Positions 35,462 to 46,805 of a stretch of 64,000 nucleotides of DNA are shown one piece after another; position 1 is the first letter of the stretch; each line of letters starts with the position of its first letter. The DNA is taken from NCBI GenBank assembly GCA_007922195.1, contig ML681997.1:15019260-15083259 (forward strand). The letters run 5' to 3'. The DNA comes from Podocnemis expansa (Eukaryota; Chordata; Testudines; Podocnemididae). A program made the position numbers and the translations under genes. The notes under the pieces are model-generated. The model saw nothing but the letters and a program-made list of their open reading frames with translations. It was not told the origin of the DNA and searched no databases.

Positions 35462-36603
35462 ACAGACAGGTGGGAGCGGTTTGTCCTTGAAACCTGGAGC
35501 AACGAGCAATGGAAAAGGACTGCCGGGTGAGCAGGGAGACTTTCACTCACTCGGTCGTTGAGCTTGCCCTGGTTCTGTGCCCAAGGGACATGGTGATGAG
35601 AGCAGCCATCCCTGTGGATAAGAGAGTGGCCATAGCTCTCTGGAAGATGGACACTCCCAAGTCCCACAGGTCTGTTGTCCATCTCTTCGGCGTCGGGAGG
35701 TCCACCGTTGGTGAAGTGCTGCTGCAGGTTGCACACACCATCAACATAGTCCTGCTGCCACACCTCATCACCCAAGAGTGCTGCAGGACACCATCTCCAG
35801 GATCGCCACCCTGGGGTTTCCAAACTGCAGGGGGGGGCATACTCGATGCCATGCACATCCCTGTGCGAGCCCAACAGCACCATGCAGCTGAGCACCAGAA
35901 CAGGAAGGGATACCACTCGGTCATCCTTCTGGCCCTTGTGGAACACTGCGGCATCTTTCATAACTGCTACTTCGGATGGCTGGGGAAGGCGCATGATGCC
36001 AGGGCTCTGCACAACTCCTCCCTACCGGGGCATTGGGGACTGACATCTTCTGCCCCCCCTCCCCATAATATCACTGTTGGGGAAGTCGAGGTGCCCATCC
36101 CCATTGTCGCTGATGCGGCCTAACCCCTCTGCCCCTGGCTCATGCGCCCATACATGGGACCCCTCAACGCTGGACAGCAGCTTTTCAACTGCCGCATCAG
36201 CTGCTGCTGCTAGGTGTTTGAGTGGGCATTGGGCAGACTGAAAGTCCGCTGGAGGTGCCTCTTCACACACCTGCACTTTCCTGAGGACACAATCGCAGAG
36301 GTCATCAGTGCCTCTGTGGCATTGCATAGCCTCTGCGAGCTCTGGGAGGAGACAGTAGCCTCCATGTGGGAGGCCGAGGCAGAGCTCATCGGTGCCTGGT
36401 TCCAGCAGCCAAAGGTGTTGGCCCCAAGGGAGCCAGTGCTGAAGAGAGTAACTACTCTCAGTGCAGGAGGCACTAAGAGAGCTGTTTCTACAGGAGGACA
36501 TGTGAGGGCCAGGCCCACCCCACCACACCACCCGCTCCCCTGTTCTGCCACAGCCAGCCCCCACCCAACCCACCCACACCCTGAACCCAACCCAGTAAAC
36601 ACT
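35462..36603 (+). pseudogene. PIF/Harbinger (HARBI1-like) DDE transposase, broken
   Basis: This encodes the enzyme that would cut and paste the element and related MITEs. The main frame starts at 35509. In order: a helix-turn-helix region with FGVGRSTVGEVL (about residues 61-72), the first aspartate in GILDAMHIPV (GAT 35845-35847), the motif HQNRKGYHSVILLALVEH, the second aspartate in GKAHDARAL (GAT 35995-35997), and the catalytic glutamate in FEWALGRLKVRWRCL (GAG 36220-36222). All three DDE residues are kept. Damage: the N-terminal WERFVLETWSNEQW (from about 35467) is one frame off from the main frame near 35505; TAA at 36121-36123 and TAG at 36211-36213 interrupt the same frame. The true end is uncertain, probably before 36603; the open frame running to 36963 overlaps the opposite gene. 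PIF-type transposases are usually 350-450 residues, in keeping with this span. Confidence 0.9.
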
Positions 36604-36639
36604 CAGCTAGAACTGTTCAGTGTCAGAACTTTTAATTAC

Positions 36640-37230
36640 AATAAGAAGGGGGAAAGGGAAGGAGGGGGGCTTGGGAGGCAGCAAAGGTTCAGATACTGTG
36701 GGGTGGGTACTAAACTGGGAGCTGGGATGTGGGGTGGGAGTTTGGGGACTTCACAGTGGGGCGAGGCTATGGGGAAGTCACCGCTGGCCCATGGCCTGCT
36801 GTGCCGCCACCTTCCCTGCGGCCACCCTGGGTCCCGGGGTGCCGGCAGCAAGGGACATGGGTGCCTCAATGAAGCTCCCTTGGCTTCCAGGGGCACCAGG
36901 TGCTGCGCTATGTGCCACAGGCTGGAGGTGACATCCCTGACGGCGATGGTGATGGCCTCTTGAGCAGTGGCTTGCCGCTCCATCGCCACAGCCTGCCGCT
37001 CCATCGCCACAATGACATAGTTGTCGGCATCAGCCACATGCCAGTGCTGGTGGATGGGCCTCCTGGCACCTGCCCTGCTTTTGTCTCCAGGCCCGTGCAG
37101 ATGCCTTGGTTCAATGGCCCAGCTCCAGCAGGCTGCACAGGATGTCATCCTAGGTCCGGCGGGCTCTCCTCCTCAGCCTCATGGTGGTGGGCGGGCTCCC
37201 AGGAGTAGGATGCCAAGGTGGCCATGGAAG
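36640..37230 (-). pseudogene. Probable second exon of the Harbinger Myb-like gene
   Basis: On the minus strand a pyrimidine tract followed by CTGCAG at 37236-37231 makes a plausible splice acceptor. Downstream the sequence encodes RRRARRT, a stop, DDILCSLLELGH, then DNYVIVAMERQAVAMERQATAQEAI, resembling the basic patch and C-terminal coiled region of Harbinger accessory proteins. The reading phase after the proposed 467-bp intron (37231-37697) does not match the first exon, so either an indel or another splice site is involved. In the second half two copies of a GTGGCTTGCCGCTCCATCGCC-type 24-bp unit lie side by side (about 36968-37010). Confidence 0.45.
36968..37012. repeat. Short tandem duplication in the Myb-like gene
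   Basis: The phrase GCCGCTCCATCGCCACA occurs twice in tandem, translated on the minus strand as VAMERQA repeated. Confidence 0.85.
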
Positions 37231-37697
37231 CTGCAGGGCAGAAGTGAGAAAAGGTGAGTCTCTTGGCGTACTGGCCTTGGCTGTGTGCAGCCTGTGAGCT
37301 GCAAACATCTCTGCCCTGACTGCCAGCAGGATTCCCAACCTGTTTCTTGTGTACACTGCACTCAGGGGGCACGTGGCCTCCTGGGCCACAGTAATGACCT
37401 GTACTCGGCAGAATGTGGCCAAGGAATTCTCTCGAGGCCATGTGATGGAGGTGCAGGCTGCAGGCTCTCTCCCCTGCATGCTGCCACATCTTCCTAACGC
37501 CACCCCTGTGATAAGGGACCCCCATCCTGCTTGGACCCGGGACCCTGTCTGCACATCCCTCCCGGCAGGCTGCATCCATGGGAGAGCCTGTGCACCACCC
37601 CAGGCCCAAGTCCTACCTGCCCCAGGGCCGTGCTCCCCTCAGTACCCATGCCACTGGCCGTCTTGGCTAAGCCTGCCTTGAGGTGGGGGACACTCAC

Positions 37698-38289
37698 CAA
37701 CAGGCACTCCTGATGTTTGAATGGATGTCCCTTCCATTGCTGGTGCCTCCTCCTCAGGGGTGCTGGCTCTCTCCTCCCAAGCAAGGAACAACTCGGGACT
37801 GGCTGGTGGTGTGGTCCCAGGCTAGCTGGCATCACCCACGTCCACAGATGCCTCGGTGTCTGAGGGGCCTCCCTCCAGAGACGTGGCCAGGGTGCGGGGC
37901 TCACCATAGTCCACAGACCCAGAAGGGAGACTGCTGGGCTCCTGCCTCAGAAAGGCATCTAGCTTCTCATAAAAGGGGCAGCTTGTGGTAGCAGCTGGCC
38001 CCTGGAGCTGCCTCGCCTCCCAGGCCCGGGCATAGTCCAGCTGGAGGACTTTAACTTTTGAGCGCACCTGTTCTGTAGTGTGCTCATAGCCCTATGAAGA
38101 CAGAGCCACCGCGATGTCCCTATAGACGTTGCGGTTTCTGTGCCTTTCATGGAACAAGGCACAGATGTCCTCTCTGCTCCAGATCTGCAGGAGGCAGACG
38201 GTCTCCTCCTGCGACCACACAGGGGCCCGGCATCTCCCCTGAGCTGCAGCAGCACGTTCCTCTGCCATGCTGCTGCAGCATCCAAGCAC
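37698..38289 (-). pseudogene. Myb/SANT-like Harbinger accessory gene, first exon, broken
   Basis: This is the second PIF/Harbinger gene; in known elements its product binds the subterminal DNA and recruits the transposase to the nucleus. From 38289 the minus strand reads VWSQEETVCLLQIWSRED, ALFHERHRNRNVYRDIAVAL, then after one TAG (38092-38094) GYEHTTEQVRSKVKVLQLDYARA and CPFYEKLDAFL, the tryptophan-and-helix pattern of the Myb/SANT-like trihelix domain. A second TAG follows DVGDAS at about 37822. The frame then continues with an acidic Ser/Thr/Pro-rich stretch to a good splice donor, GTGAGT at 37697-37692. It is convergent with the transposase. Start at 38289 or the next methionine at 38268. 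Confidence 0.8.
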
Positions 38290-38581
38290 GTGGCACTAGA
38301 GTGGCTGGGCACTTCCTGCTTCCTGTGCACCCTGGGAGGAAGAAGGGCAATCCATGCTGGAATCAAAACAATAGTTGTTCTGAAAAAACACGTCCCAACG
38401 GCACTGTTTAGAAACAACCATTTCAATTTAACAGCTATTTCGATTTCCTGGTAGGTTTTACTGTTTCAAATTGGGGTTCGTTGTTTCAATATGACGGTGC
38501 TAGCCATTTCAAAACAATGAAATGTCGTCCAGACATGATTTTTTTTTAAGTGAAACAATGGTCGTTGTTTTGATTTAAAAG

Positions 38582-38599
38582 CAACATGTGGACACAGCC
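38582..38599 (-). repeat. Harbinger right terminal inverted repeat
   Basis: Reverse complement GGCTGTGTCCACATGTTG, directly before the TTA target site at 38600-38602. Confidence 0.9.
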
Positions 38600-38602
38600 T
38601 TA

Positions 38603-39384
38603 TTTCCAGGGGCAGTAGCTGAAGGAGACCCCCACCTATGTTGATGGCTGAGTCTCCATACCGGTCCTGATGGAAGGGGCTGATTGGTCAGGATGCAGTT
38701 GGGCTAAGAGTCTACAAAGCTGGTCTGTAAGTCTGAGAAGCTCACTCTCGCTTGGGAGCTTAGCCTACCCACAGCGCCACTCCAGATCTGAGGAGCTCAC
38801 ACTTTTTTGAGGACTTAGTGTAAGACAGAGTCTCTGACTCTAACCTGGGAATCTAGCTTGGTTCGGAAGCCCACCGCAGCCTAGAAGCTTGCTTCATTTT
38901 AGCTTAGTTCAGGAGTTTTTTATTAACTTTTGGTGTTTTCTTCAGTTATAAGATTCCATTTCAGCTTACAAAGTTTTGTTGAGTGAGGACCTAGAGACGG
39001 CAGGTTTTAGTTCAGCATTTTTACTAGGTATCTTTATTTCTTGAAATTGAATTTACAAAGGCGGGAGGAGGGTTATATCTTGTGAAGCTCCTATTGGCAT
39101 TTGGTGAGTTTTATTAATATGTCCTTGTGAGATAGTGACCAGGCCATAACTAGGGCAAAGCCCTGGGCACCATAGCAATTGGTGTGTGCCATATCAAGCA
39201 GCTCCATTAGAGCACACTATTTGAAGGTGCGTTTTATGCTGCTTGCTCTGGGTGTGCCCCAGGCACCAAAATAGTTCTAGAGCTGATAGTAACATTAAAA
39301 TCCATTCTTTTTCAGAGCTGGATGTAACAGATACTTGTCTGGGTAAATTTAACTTGTTCTTTCCCTATTTTAGCTTCAGATCCT
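38603..39384. other. unclassified, possibly continuation of a repeat split by the Harbinger
   Basis: Contains GGGGCTGATTGGTCAGGATGCAG, a CCAAT-type box in the form ATTGG, and moderately GC-rich sequence at the left. 39140-39275 has a small inverted pair (GGGCAAAGCCCTGGGCACC and GGTGTGCCCCAGGCACC) that may be a short hAT-type element. No gene. Confidence 0.35.
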
Positions 39385-39960
39385 ATCCCGTTTTTACTGC
39401 CTTCCCCTACATCAGGTATCCAGTCATCACTAACCTTCTCAGTAAAGACCGAAATGAAAAAAATCATTTAGTTCCTCTGCCTTTTCAACATTTTCTGTTA
39501 TTGTTTTTCCCTCTTTGTTGAGTAATGGACCTGCACTGCTCTTGGACTTTCTGCTATTTCTAATGTATTTTAAAAAATGGGGTTTTTGTTAGACTTTATG
39601 CCTTCAGCTAGTTTGACCTCAGTCTGTGCCTTGGCTTTTCTAATTTTTCCCCTACATAACTGTGTTATTTGTTTATAGTCATCCTTTGTGATTTGTCAAA
39701 GTTTCCACTTTTTGTAGGATTCTTTCTTCATCTTTAGATAACGGAAAATCTCATGGTTGTTAGTAGGGTCTCTTGCCATATTTCCTATCCTTCCTGCACA
39801 TTGGAATAGTTTGTCCTTGTGCTTTTAATGCCATCTCTTTAAAAAACTGCCAACTATCTTCAGTTGTTTTTCCTCTTAGACATGCTTCCCACAGGATCCT
39901 CCCTGTCAGCTCCCTGAGTGTGTTAATGTTGACTAACGCCTCTGCCCTCCCTCACATTTG
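39385..39960 (-). mobile_element. CR1 LINE fragment, minus strand
   Basis: CTTCTCAGTAAAGACCGAAATGAAAAAAATCATTTAG and the following sequence to CTTGGCTTTTCTAATTT are reverse-complement CR1 coding region around the endonuclease-RT linker. Frames are broken. Confidence 0.65.
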
Positions 39961-41398
39961 TACCTAATCTGCCAAAGACCATGCTTTTGGGACCGTTATC
40001 TTTTTGTGGTGGAGAGGTTTGTGTGTTCCAAAGACCCTCGCAACTACGTCATCTGGAACCTTATACACCCAGTAGGATTATCCTTGGCAAACAGATCTGA
40101 GGTGAGGTTCCAGATGAAGCATGGTCCAAACATCTCAAGACAAGTCATAACAGTAGACAGAGATACTTAGTACATATAATTGTATGTCCATGCACTAAAT
40201 GCTTCCACAGCTAGGTAAATCATGGCTTAGTGACTCAGAGGTTACCAGGACATCAAATCCAAATAGCTAACTGTAGCTTTCAGTGGCTGTATAGGACTTC
40301 CCAGTCACCAGTTTACTCTACATCACGCCTGTCAGAAGAGATAGAACCCAGAGGAGAGAACTCCTCAAACCCGAGCTTTCAGCATGTGACCTATTGAAAT
40401 ATTGTTACAAGCGTAATCAAAGGACTATTTATAAAGGGCATCATTATACGCAATAAAATATATAGAGGTATTATCTCCATTAATCATAAACCTCCTAGAA
40501 CAGAGACCATACCTCATGGTACAACCTATCTTTTTCTCTCACAATACATGACCTTTTCTACATTCATCAACATCCTCATTCCAATGTACAGTTCTGCTTT
40601 ATTTATAAACCTTGGCAGGCTTCCACTTTTCCAGTGCATTACCAATACAAATATTCCTAACATAAATTGTTCAGCTGAAGCCAGCCTTGCTGTGTCTAGT
40701 GCCGCCCAGCCAACCGTTATCAAAAAACACTCGATTTTAGGTTTTCTGCAACAAGTTATGTTTTATAACATGCCCAATGAATCTGCCAAGGGTATGTGAA
40801 CAAGGTGAAAGAGTATCATTCCAACATGATTGAAACTTAACCACAAAAGGAGTTTGAATTGTTCCGACATCAGCTCAGAGACAAATCAGACATATATATC
40901 ACCACTTGCGTTCCTAACTGAACAGCCTACAGTCTGGGAAAGATCCAGGAAGATCAGTAGAGGCCTTGTTCATTGCTGAGTAATGTTAAACAAACATGTA
41001 TCTTACCAAAGTCATGCCTTTCCCCTACACTGGAGACAAGTAACAGCATTACAGCGCCCATTCAATAATAACCTTGAGAAACCTTTCACTTGAATGAGAC
41101 ACAACTCAGTACCTAGTCAGCCAGCGGATGAGATACAGCTCTATAAAATAACCACACTATTATGAAAAATGAGCCTTAAAGTCACCAGTTCCCATATGCT
41201 GTAACAACTACAAAAGATGCTTCACATACTTGGGGTTTGGAACTAGCTTTATAATATGAGGAAGACAAAGAGAAAACATTCCATGAAAGCCTAGAAGTCA
41301 GGGCAATAGGGACACCTGGAGCTATCTGAAACTGGATGCACATTAACAGTTCTGGGAGACAAGTCTGAGGACTCTGTCAGCCTGAGATGCTCTTGAAT
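39961..41398. other. no supported feature
   Basis: No repeat or gene recognised. The 83-codon frame at 40548-40799 has no known domain and no splice context. Confidence 0.4.
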
Positions 41399-41406
41399 AC
41401 TTATAG

Positions 41407-41744
41407 CAGTGGCTCTCAATCCCTCACCAGACCAATACAGCTTGGAGGGCTTCCAGCTCTGCGTGACACACTGCACCGCTGCTGCTCCCCTCGCCACTGA
41501 AGAAATCTCCCTGTAAAAGCAATTTTTTGGCAGCTGGAGGCTTGACTGGCAGTCCCTGAGGCCACGAAACAGCTGATTCTGTAGGCTCCCTGCAGCTTCA
41601 GCTCTTAAAGAGCCAGTAGTGTAAAATCAGCCTGCTGCCACAGCTCTCCTTGCACTGTTGGCAGCAGGCTGATTTCACATGACACACTCAGCCACTGTGC
41701 TGTGGCACACTTTTGTGATACAACACAGTGGTTGAGAACCATTG
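41407..41744. mobile_element. hAT MITE with exact 8-bp target duplication
   Basis: Left CAGTGGCTCTCAATCC and right GGTTGAGAACCATTG are inverted ends. The flanks ACTTATAG (41399-41406 and 41745-41752) are identical. The right copy shares its last base with the first base of the next MITE. Confidence 0.88.
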
Positions 41745-41751
41745 ACTTATA

Positions 41752-42603
41752 GGCTACGTTCACACACAGGGGGTTATTTCGATACAAGTTGTTTCGATAC
41801 AAGTTTTGGGCTCCCCACTACAAAAAGGGCAGGGACATACTAGAGAGAGTTCAGAGGAGGGGAACCAAAATGATTAAAGGGCTGGAGCACAAGCCCTATG
41901 AGGAAAGACTGAAAGCATTAGGCTTATTTAGTCTGCACAAGAGAAGATTGAGGGGGGATTTGATAGCAACCTTCAACTACTTGAAGGGATGCTCTAAGGA
42001 AGATGGAGCTCGACTGTTCTCGGTGGTAACAGAGGACAGAACGAGGAGCAATGGTCTCAAGTTGCAGTTAGGAAGGTCGAGGCTGGATATTAGAAAAACC
42101 TTTTTTACTAGGAGAGTGGTGAAGCCTTGGAATGAGCTGCCTAGGGAGGTGGTGGAGTCTCCATCTTTGGAGGTGTTTAAGGCCCGGCTGGACAAAACCA
42201 TGAGTGGGATGGTTTAGTGGGAGTGGTCCTGCCTCTGGCAGCGGGTTGGACTAGATGACCTATGAGGTCCCTTCCAACCCTAGGATTCTATGATTCTATG
42301 AAATAATGCCTTATTTCGAAATAAGTTAATTTGAATTAGCAGTTTGTTAATTCGAATTAAGGAAAAAAAGAGGAATTAAAATAGCATGTTTGGACAACAG
42401 TTATTTCAAAACGAGTCACCATTGTTTCGAAACAACATGTTCTGATGGGATTGTTTCAAAACAATTGTTTCAAAACAACGATGTTTCATCACCAAATGGG
42501 GTTTAAGTTGTTTTGAAACAACAGTACATCGTGTGAACGTGGTGTTTCTTAGTTCGAAACAACCTCTGTTGTTTCGAAATAAGACTGCTGTGTGAACACA
42601 CCC
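41752..42603. mobile_element. Harbinger-type MITE (copy D), split by a CR1
   Basis: Left GGCTACGTTCACACACAG and right, reverse complement, GGGTGTGTTCACACAGCAG; target duplication ATA (41749-41751 and 42604-42606). The interior is the TTTCGAAA palindrome chain seen in the other copies. A CR1 of about 500 bp lies at 41803-42300, close to the left end; comparison with 60135-60539 suggests a small loss of MITE sequence at the junction. Confidence 0.85.
41803..42300 (+). mobile_element. Young 5'-truncated CR1 LINE nested in a MITE
   Basis: The copy begins in the last part of ORF2 (TTTTGGGCTCCCCAC) and runs to the octamer tail ATTCTATGATTCTATG. The coding part is still open to the proper stop at 42215-42217. 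It reads [39 protein letters not shown] and [21 protein letters not shown], the conserved CR1 C-terminus after the RT core. An intact frame and close similarity to the copy at 3931-4540 suggest a fairly recent insertion. It cannot move by itself since it lacks the RT and endonuclease. Confidence 0.92.
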
Positions 42604-42666
42604 ATAGAGTTGCTGGCCTCACATGAGCTAAATAACATGTTGGGGTCTTGTCTCAAAGCCCTAGTC

Positions 42667-42874
42667 CAGTGGTTTCAAAACTCTTTTCTGCCATGGCATA
42701 CCTTGACACCTTTAATTATTTTGAGGCACACTACCATATAGTTTCCAAATGAACTCATGAATATTCATGAGCCAATCCAAAACTCTGAGTAGTTTTTCAA
42801 AAAAATTCCACGGCACACCTGCTCAGGCCTGATGACACATCTGTGGGCCGTGACACACTGGTTGCGAAATACTG
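42667..42874. mobile_element. hAT MITE with exact 8-bp target duplication
   Basis: Left CAGTGGTTTCAAAACTC and right GGTTGCGAAATACTG; the flanks CCCTAGTC (42659-42666 and 42875-42882) are identical. Its interior (GGCATACCTTGACACC, CACGGCACACCTG) is related to the elements at 19491 and 24888. Confidence 0.9.
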
Positions 42875-42882
42875 CCCTAGTC

Positions 42883-45640
42883 AACGCTGCCTCCACATAA
42901 GGTGTACAGTTTCCCACTTGAATGAGGATTTGTCAGTGACTATTCATAACAGCTTTATTTTTGGGATCCACTACACATGTCGTTTCCCTTATTACAGTTG
43001 AGTCTTTCAATCTTCATTATGCAAAGAAAATCTACTGTTTGGAACAGATGCACTCCTTTTTTTGCTAATATGTTCTTGGCCGGTATTAATATGCCACAGC
43101 AAAATTTAGCATGCAACTTCAAAATGCTGCTCTCTAATGCCATTCCAAAAACTGATGGGTGTGCAGTAAACAGCATCAAACAACCCATAACAAAGCAGTT
43201 TTACTGCAGCTGTGCATTATGCCCATGAAGCTATTTAGCATCCAGTGTATTTTGAAGGCTTGGAATTAGTTTGACAAAGCAGTAATTAAAATTAAAATTA
43301 TGTCTCACATAAAATTCAGTAACATCAGTGCCACAGACATGTTGTGTGCCTGAATCTTGGTGAGTGATCTGTTCCAGAACTGATTATTAATGTCGTCGTA
43401 AGTTTGATACAGTATTGGAGGACAGCCTTCCAACTGACTCCCAGTGAGTAATCAGGTAACAGTGAGGGTTCAACCACTCAGTGGATGCTTCCATGTTACT
43501 TAATGTGAACTGTTGGAACCTTTGAGCCTTTGAGTCTGAATCTGAGCTGGATATTAATTTATCTGCCCAGTCTACCTAGCCCATCATCTATTCTATCCCT
43601 TTTTCACATCTATCTATCTATCTGTCCTGTGGCCATTACTTATACTGTCCATAGCCTTGAGGAAAGAACATTTTTTTATGTGTTTCTAATGATTCTTGTG
43701 AATTTAGAAATACTATGAGAACAGCCTTTCTTGCATTAATAGGAAAAAATTATTTAAGTTAATCCAACTTTCTCAAACTCTAATAATGTTTCAGGTTGGT
43801 TCTCATTTTAATTTAACTGATCTTGGCCTAATTCTAATTTGCAGGTTCTGTAGTAAGTTAAAAATCAGTTATACAGTTTTGCCTTGGCAGTAGTGGTAGG
43901 ATACCCATTCTTGGAGGTTACACATGTGGCTTTCTTGTTTCTCATGGGTCTTATAGCATGGTTAGACAAAGCAAACACAACATCAGTCACATAACCTGTC
44001 CCATGGTCCCTGACACACACTTACCTGTTAGAAAATGAGCAAATTAGAGATCAAACATGCCCAAATTTTGTCAAAGTTTGGATCCAGATATGATCTTTGC
44101 AACTTGGGCCCATGTTTAGAGCAGACTAACAGGAGGTGTTGGCATCCCATCCATCAGTGAAAAGAGGCTGGAGAGGAGGAGTGAAATGAAAAAGGAATAG
44201 CATGGCAGCACCCAGGAAGGGATCCAAAGGGGAAGAGAGAGAACATAGTGTCAAGCAGAGTTGAAGATAACCACAGAAGAGTTGCAGCATGACTTCCTGA
44301 CTTAGCCTGTGAAGTTTACTTTCAGATGTGGCATCAGTTCATGATGACATCAACTTACACATTGAAGCATTATGATGTAGCTCTGATTCCATTTCCAGAT
44401 CACCTAGGCTGAGCATCAAAGAGAGAGAAAAGGATATCTATGCAACCTTTTTCCCTTTTTTGTTTTGTTTTGCTCATGAAGATAAGTGGATTAGCTATGA
44501 GGTAACACAGATTTTCTGAAAGGGGTCTTTTGGGAATACAGAGCAAATTTATTTCCATGAAAAAATGGTTTCTCCAACCCATTGTCTGTGTGGGAAGAGA
44601 AACAAAACACAATTAAATATTCTTTACAATAGCTTGTCCCCATTCTCCCACAAAGTAGTTTGGCTTCTGAAATGACCTGATTGCATAAACCTGTATATGC
44701 ACCCTTGACCCACAGAGGAAACTTAATAAACCTCCCAGACCTGAAAGGAATGTTTTGATGACACTATGAATATAGTATATTCTAAAGATCTCTCTATTCC
44801 ATTTTCTATAACCATAAACAGATACACTTTAATGGTCTGGTGCCTTTACCTTAAAAATTTCCAATTTAGTTCCCTAGGGCTGTAATAATAAAAACTGCTG
44901 ACATTCTGTTTTTATTTTTCAGACTAAGAACAACATGTCTTATAAAGACTTTCCTATATTTGTGACCCACTGAAGCGAAGATAGGTCAAAGAGTTTAGCA
45001 TGCTTCTTAATGGTGTAGGATGTTTCTTCACCTAGTTGGGTTTGGTTGTGTACTTTTAAGCCCAGTACAGTTACTGAGTCTGTCAGTATATAGAACTTTT
45101 ACATTTTAGCTTTGACAATCACTTTGTAGATGTCTTAGTTTTGAAATTTGTTACGTTATCTTTGCTAGTTTCAGCAGTATTTCTACCATATCTAGTCTCT
45201 TCCAACGAGAGAGGTCATTCCCATGAGAACAAACATACATAACATTGAAAATGGCTGGCTCAGGTCTTTTTTCCTTTTGCAGAATATATGAAAGAATTGA
45301 ATGGTGTGTTTATATAAAGTCTGAATTTCAGATAAGAAGCAACAAGCATTAAAAAGTTGGAGGTCTTATTCTTTAGATTTAGACTTCATAGGGCCCCAAA
45401 ACTGGAATTATGGGGGTGTCATGGTATCCTGTGCACTTAAATATTTTCCTGTTTTGACATGGTCAAAAAGATGTTACATACTTTAACTGAGGATTTAAAT
45501 GGCAATACAGAACAAAACATGGATGCTGCATTTGGCAGCCTATTACAGTAAAAGTTGACATGGTACTGAAAGCACAGCCGTAGTGCGGGAAGACCATTTC
45601 TTATATTGATCTGACAAAATTCAATCTGCAGATATCTAGG
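42883..45640. other. mostly unique; possible conserved non-coding block at 42955-43310
   Basis: 42955-43310 is non-repetitive with CTTCATTATGCAAAGAAAAT (an octamer-like ATGCAAA) and several TAAT motifs; this suggests, without proving, conserved regulatory DNA. A short ATCT repeat lies at 43608-43625. Otherwise nothing recognised. Confidence 0.2.
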
Positions 45641-45755
45641 AAGTACACTTTCTCCCATGAAAGCTCATGCGATAAATAAATCTGTTAGTCTTTAAGTGGC
45701 ACAAGACTTCTTGCTTTTTTTGCTTTACTAGAGTAACACGGCTGTCCCTTTGGAA
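45641..45755 (+). mobile_element. PLE tail, sense
   Basis: CTTTCTCCCATGAAAGCTCATGCGATAAATAAATC through GTGGCACAAGACTTCTTGC to ACACGGCTGTCCCTTTGG is the PLE tail family. Confidence 0.78.
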
Positions 45756-45866
45756 CTCAGCATGAGGTTATTTCAGTATCTGCACAAACCATGTGATAAT
45801 AGTTTTAACCAGGAATGCTCATGGCAATCTTTTGTGTTGCTTGTGATTTCAATATGGGTCCTACCA

Positions 45867-46290
45867 TAGAGGCAAACTAGGCGGTTGCCTAGGGTGCCAA
45901 ACACTAGGGGACATTGCCTTGCAGCACACAGGCATGTAGCCTGGTGCGCAGCAAGGCAAGAAGCTTTTTCAGCTGGCTACTCTTCCCACTGGAGAAAAGG
46001 TAAGCACTGGGGAATGGCCTTAGAGACAGGCTTGGGGCAGACTAGGAGGAGAGTATGGGAGGGAGGGGAGGCAGGAGCCCTTCTGCTAGATTGCAGCTCA
46101 GCTGGTTTTGGGCCGACCCAAGTCGCCACTCACCCAAAGCAGCTCACCACACCAGCCACCATCCCCTGCCCCATGTGCACAACCTGCCACACCAGCCAGC
46201 CCACCGCCCAGCCTGGCCCAGCCCACCGTGAGGGGAGAGTGTGCCAAAATCACAGGTGCAGTACCTTGGACGAGCCCTGGTATTCACTCA
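45867..46290. repeat. Probable hAT-type repeat
   Basis: Begins GAGGCAAACTAGGCGGTTGCCTAGGGTGCC, a palindromic end typical of a known reptile hAT group. The right end is not resolved. A GC-rich 167-codon frame (45885-46388) across it shows no domain. Confidence 0.4.
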
Positions 46291-46635
46291 CAAGTTTGTG
46301 TTTAAAACAAAATCCACCATTTGAAGATTTGAGTCATTTTATGGAAAGCAATGAACTAATTCCTTTCTTTTTGTTTTGTTTATTGTAATATTGGGAACAC
46401 TATTGACATTAGCTGTCTTAGAACTTGAATCCACATACTACATTATCCTCAACTTAAGTTGCTCTTTTCCTCTGTATCTTTAGTACATTACTGTTGGTAT
46501 TTTTTTTTTTAAGTAGAGGAGAAATATATTGTTAAGGCTGTAGAAAATCAAACGGCAACCCTTATAGGGACTAGAATCTTCTGGTCAATGAATTGCACAA
46601 TACTAGCCTACAGTGTCACCACTGACACTAGTCAC

Positions 46636-46654
46636 CAAAAAAAAAAAAAAAAAA
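46636..46654. repeat. poly-A tract
   Basis: 18-19 adenines in a row; not clearly linked to a retroposon. Confidence 0.8.
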
Positions 46655-46805
46655 TAAGCCTAAACTTTTGAAACTATCACACTACAGTTGTGAGCTGTGG
46701 TCACTGACTCAAATGTCCAGTGACACAGGGAAAGAGCCAAAGGTGCCTGGAAGCTATTAAAATGTAGATGAAATGCAATTAGTGAGAATTTTTAAAAATT
46801 AATTT

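Larger units (their letters stand above)
34960..38599. mobile_element. Two-gene PIF/Harbinger DNA transposon, 3.64 kb
   Basis: The left end GGCTATATCCACATGTAC and the right end in reverse complement GGCTGTGTCCACATGTTG match at 14 of 18 positions, including an uninterrupted TCCACATGT. The target duplication is TTA (34957-34959 and 38600-38602), the TWA preference of PIF/Harbinger. Inside are the two genes that define the superfamily: a DDE transposase on the plus strand and a Myb/SANT-like gene on the minus strand, convergent. Both are damaged by a few stops and a frameshift, so the copy is inactive now but not ancient. The right subterminal region holds TTGTTTCAAAACAA-like palindromes shared with the MITEs at 23197, 30937, 41752, 54198 and 60135. 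Confidence 0.93.

Noticed and set aside
35203..36012. 269-codon open frame on the minus strand
   Set aside because: It is the antisense shadow of the Harbinger transposase; the plus strand carries the recognisable DDE motifs.
36214..36963. Independent 249-codon gene
   Set aside because: Its first part is the C-terminal half of the transposase in the same frame after a stop, and the rest overlaps the opposite Myb-like gene.
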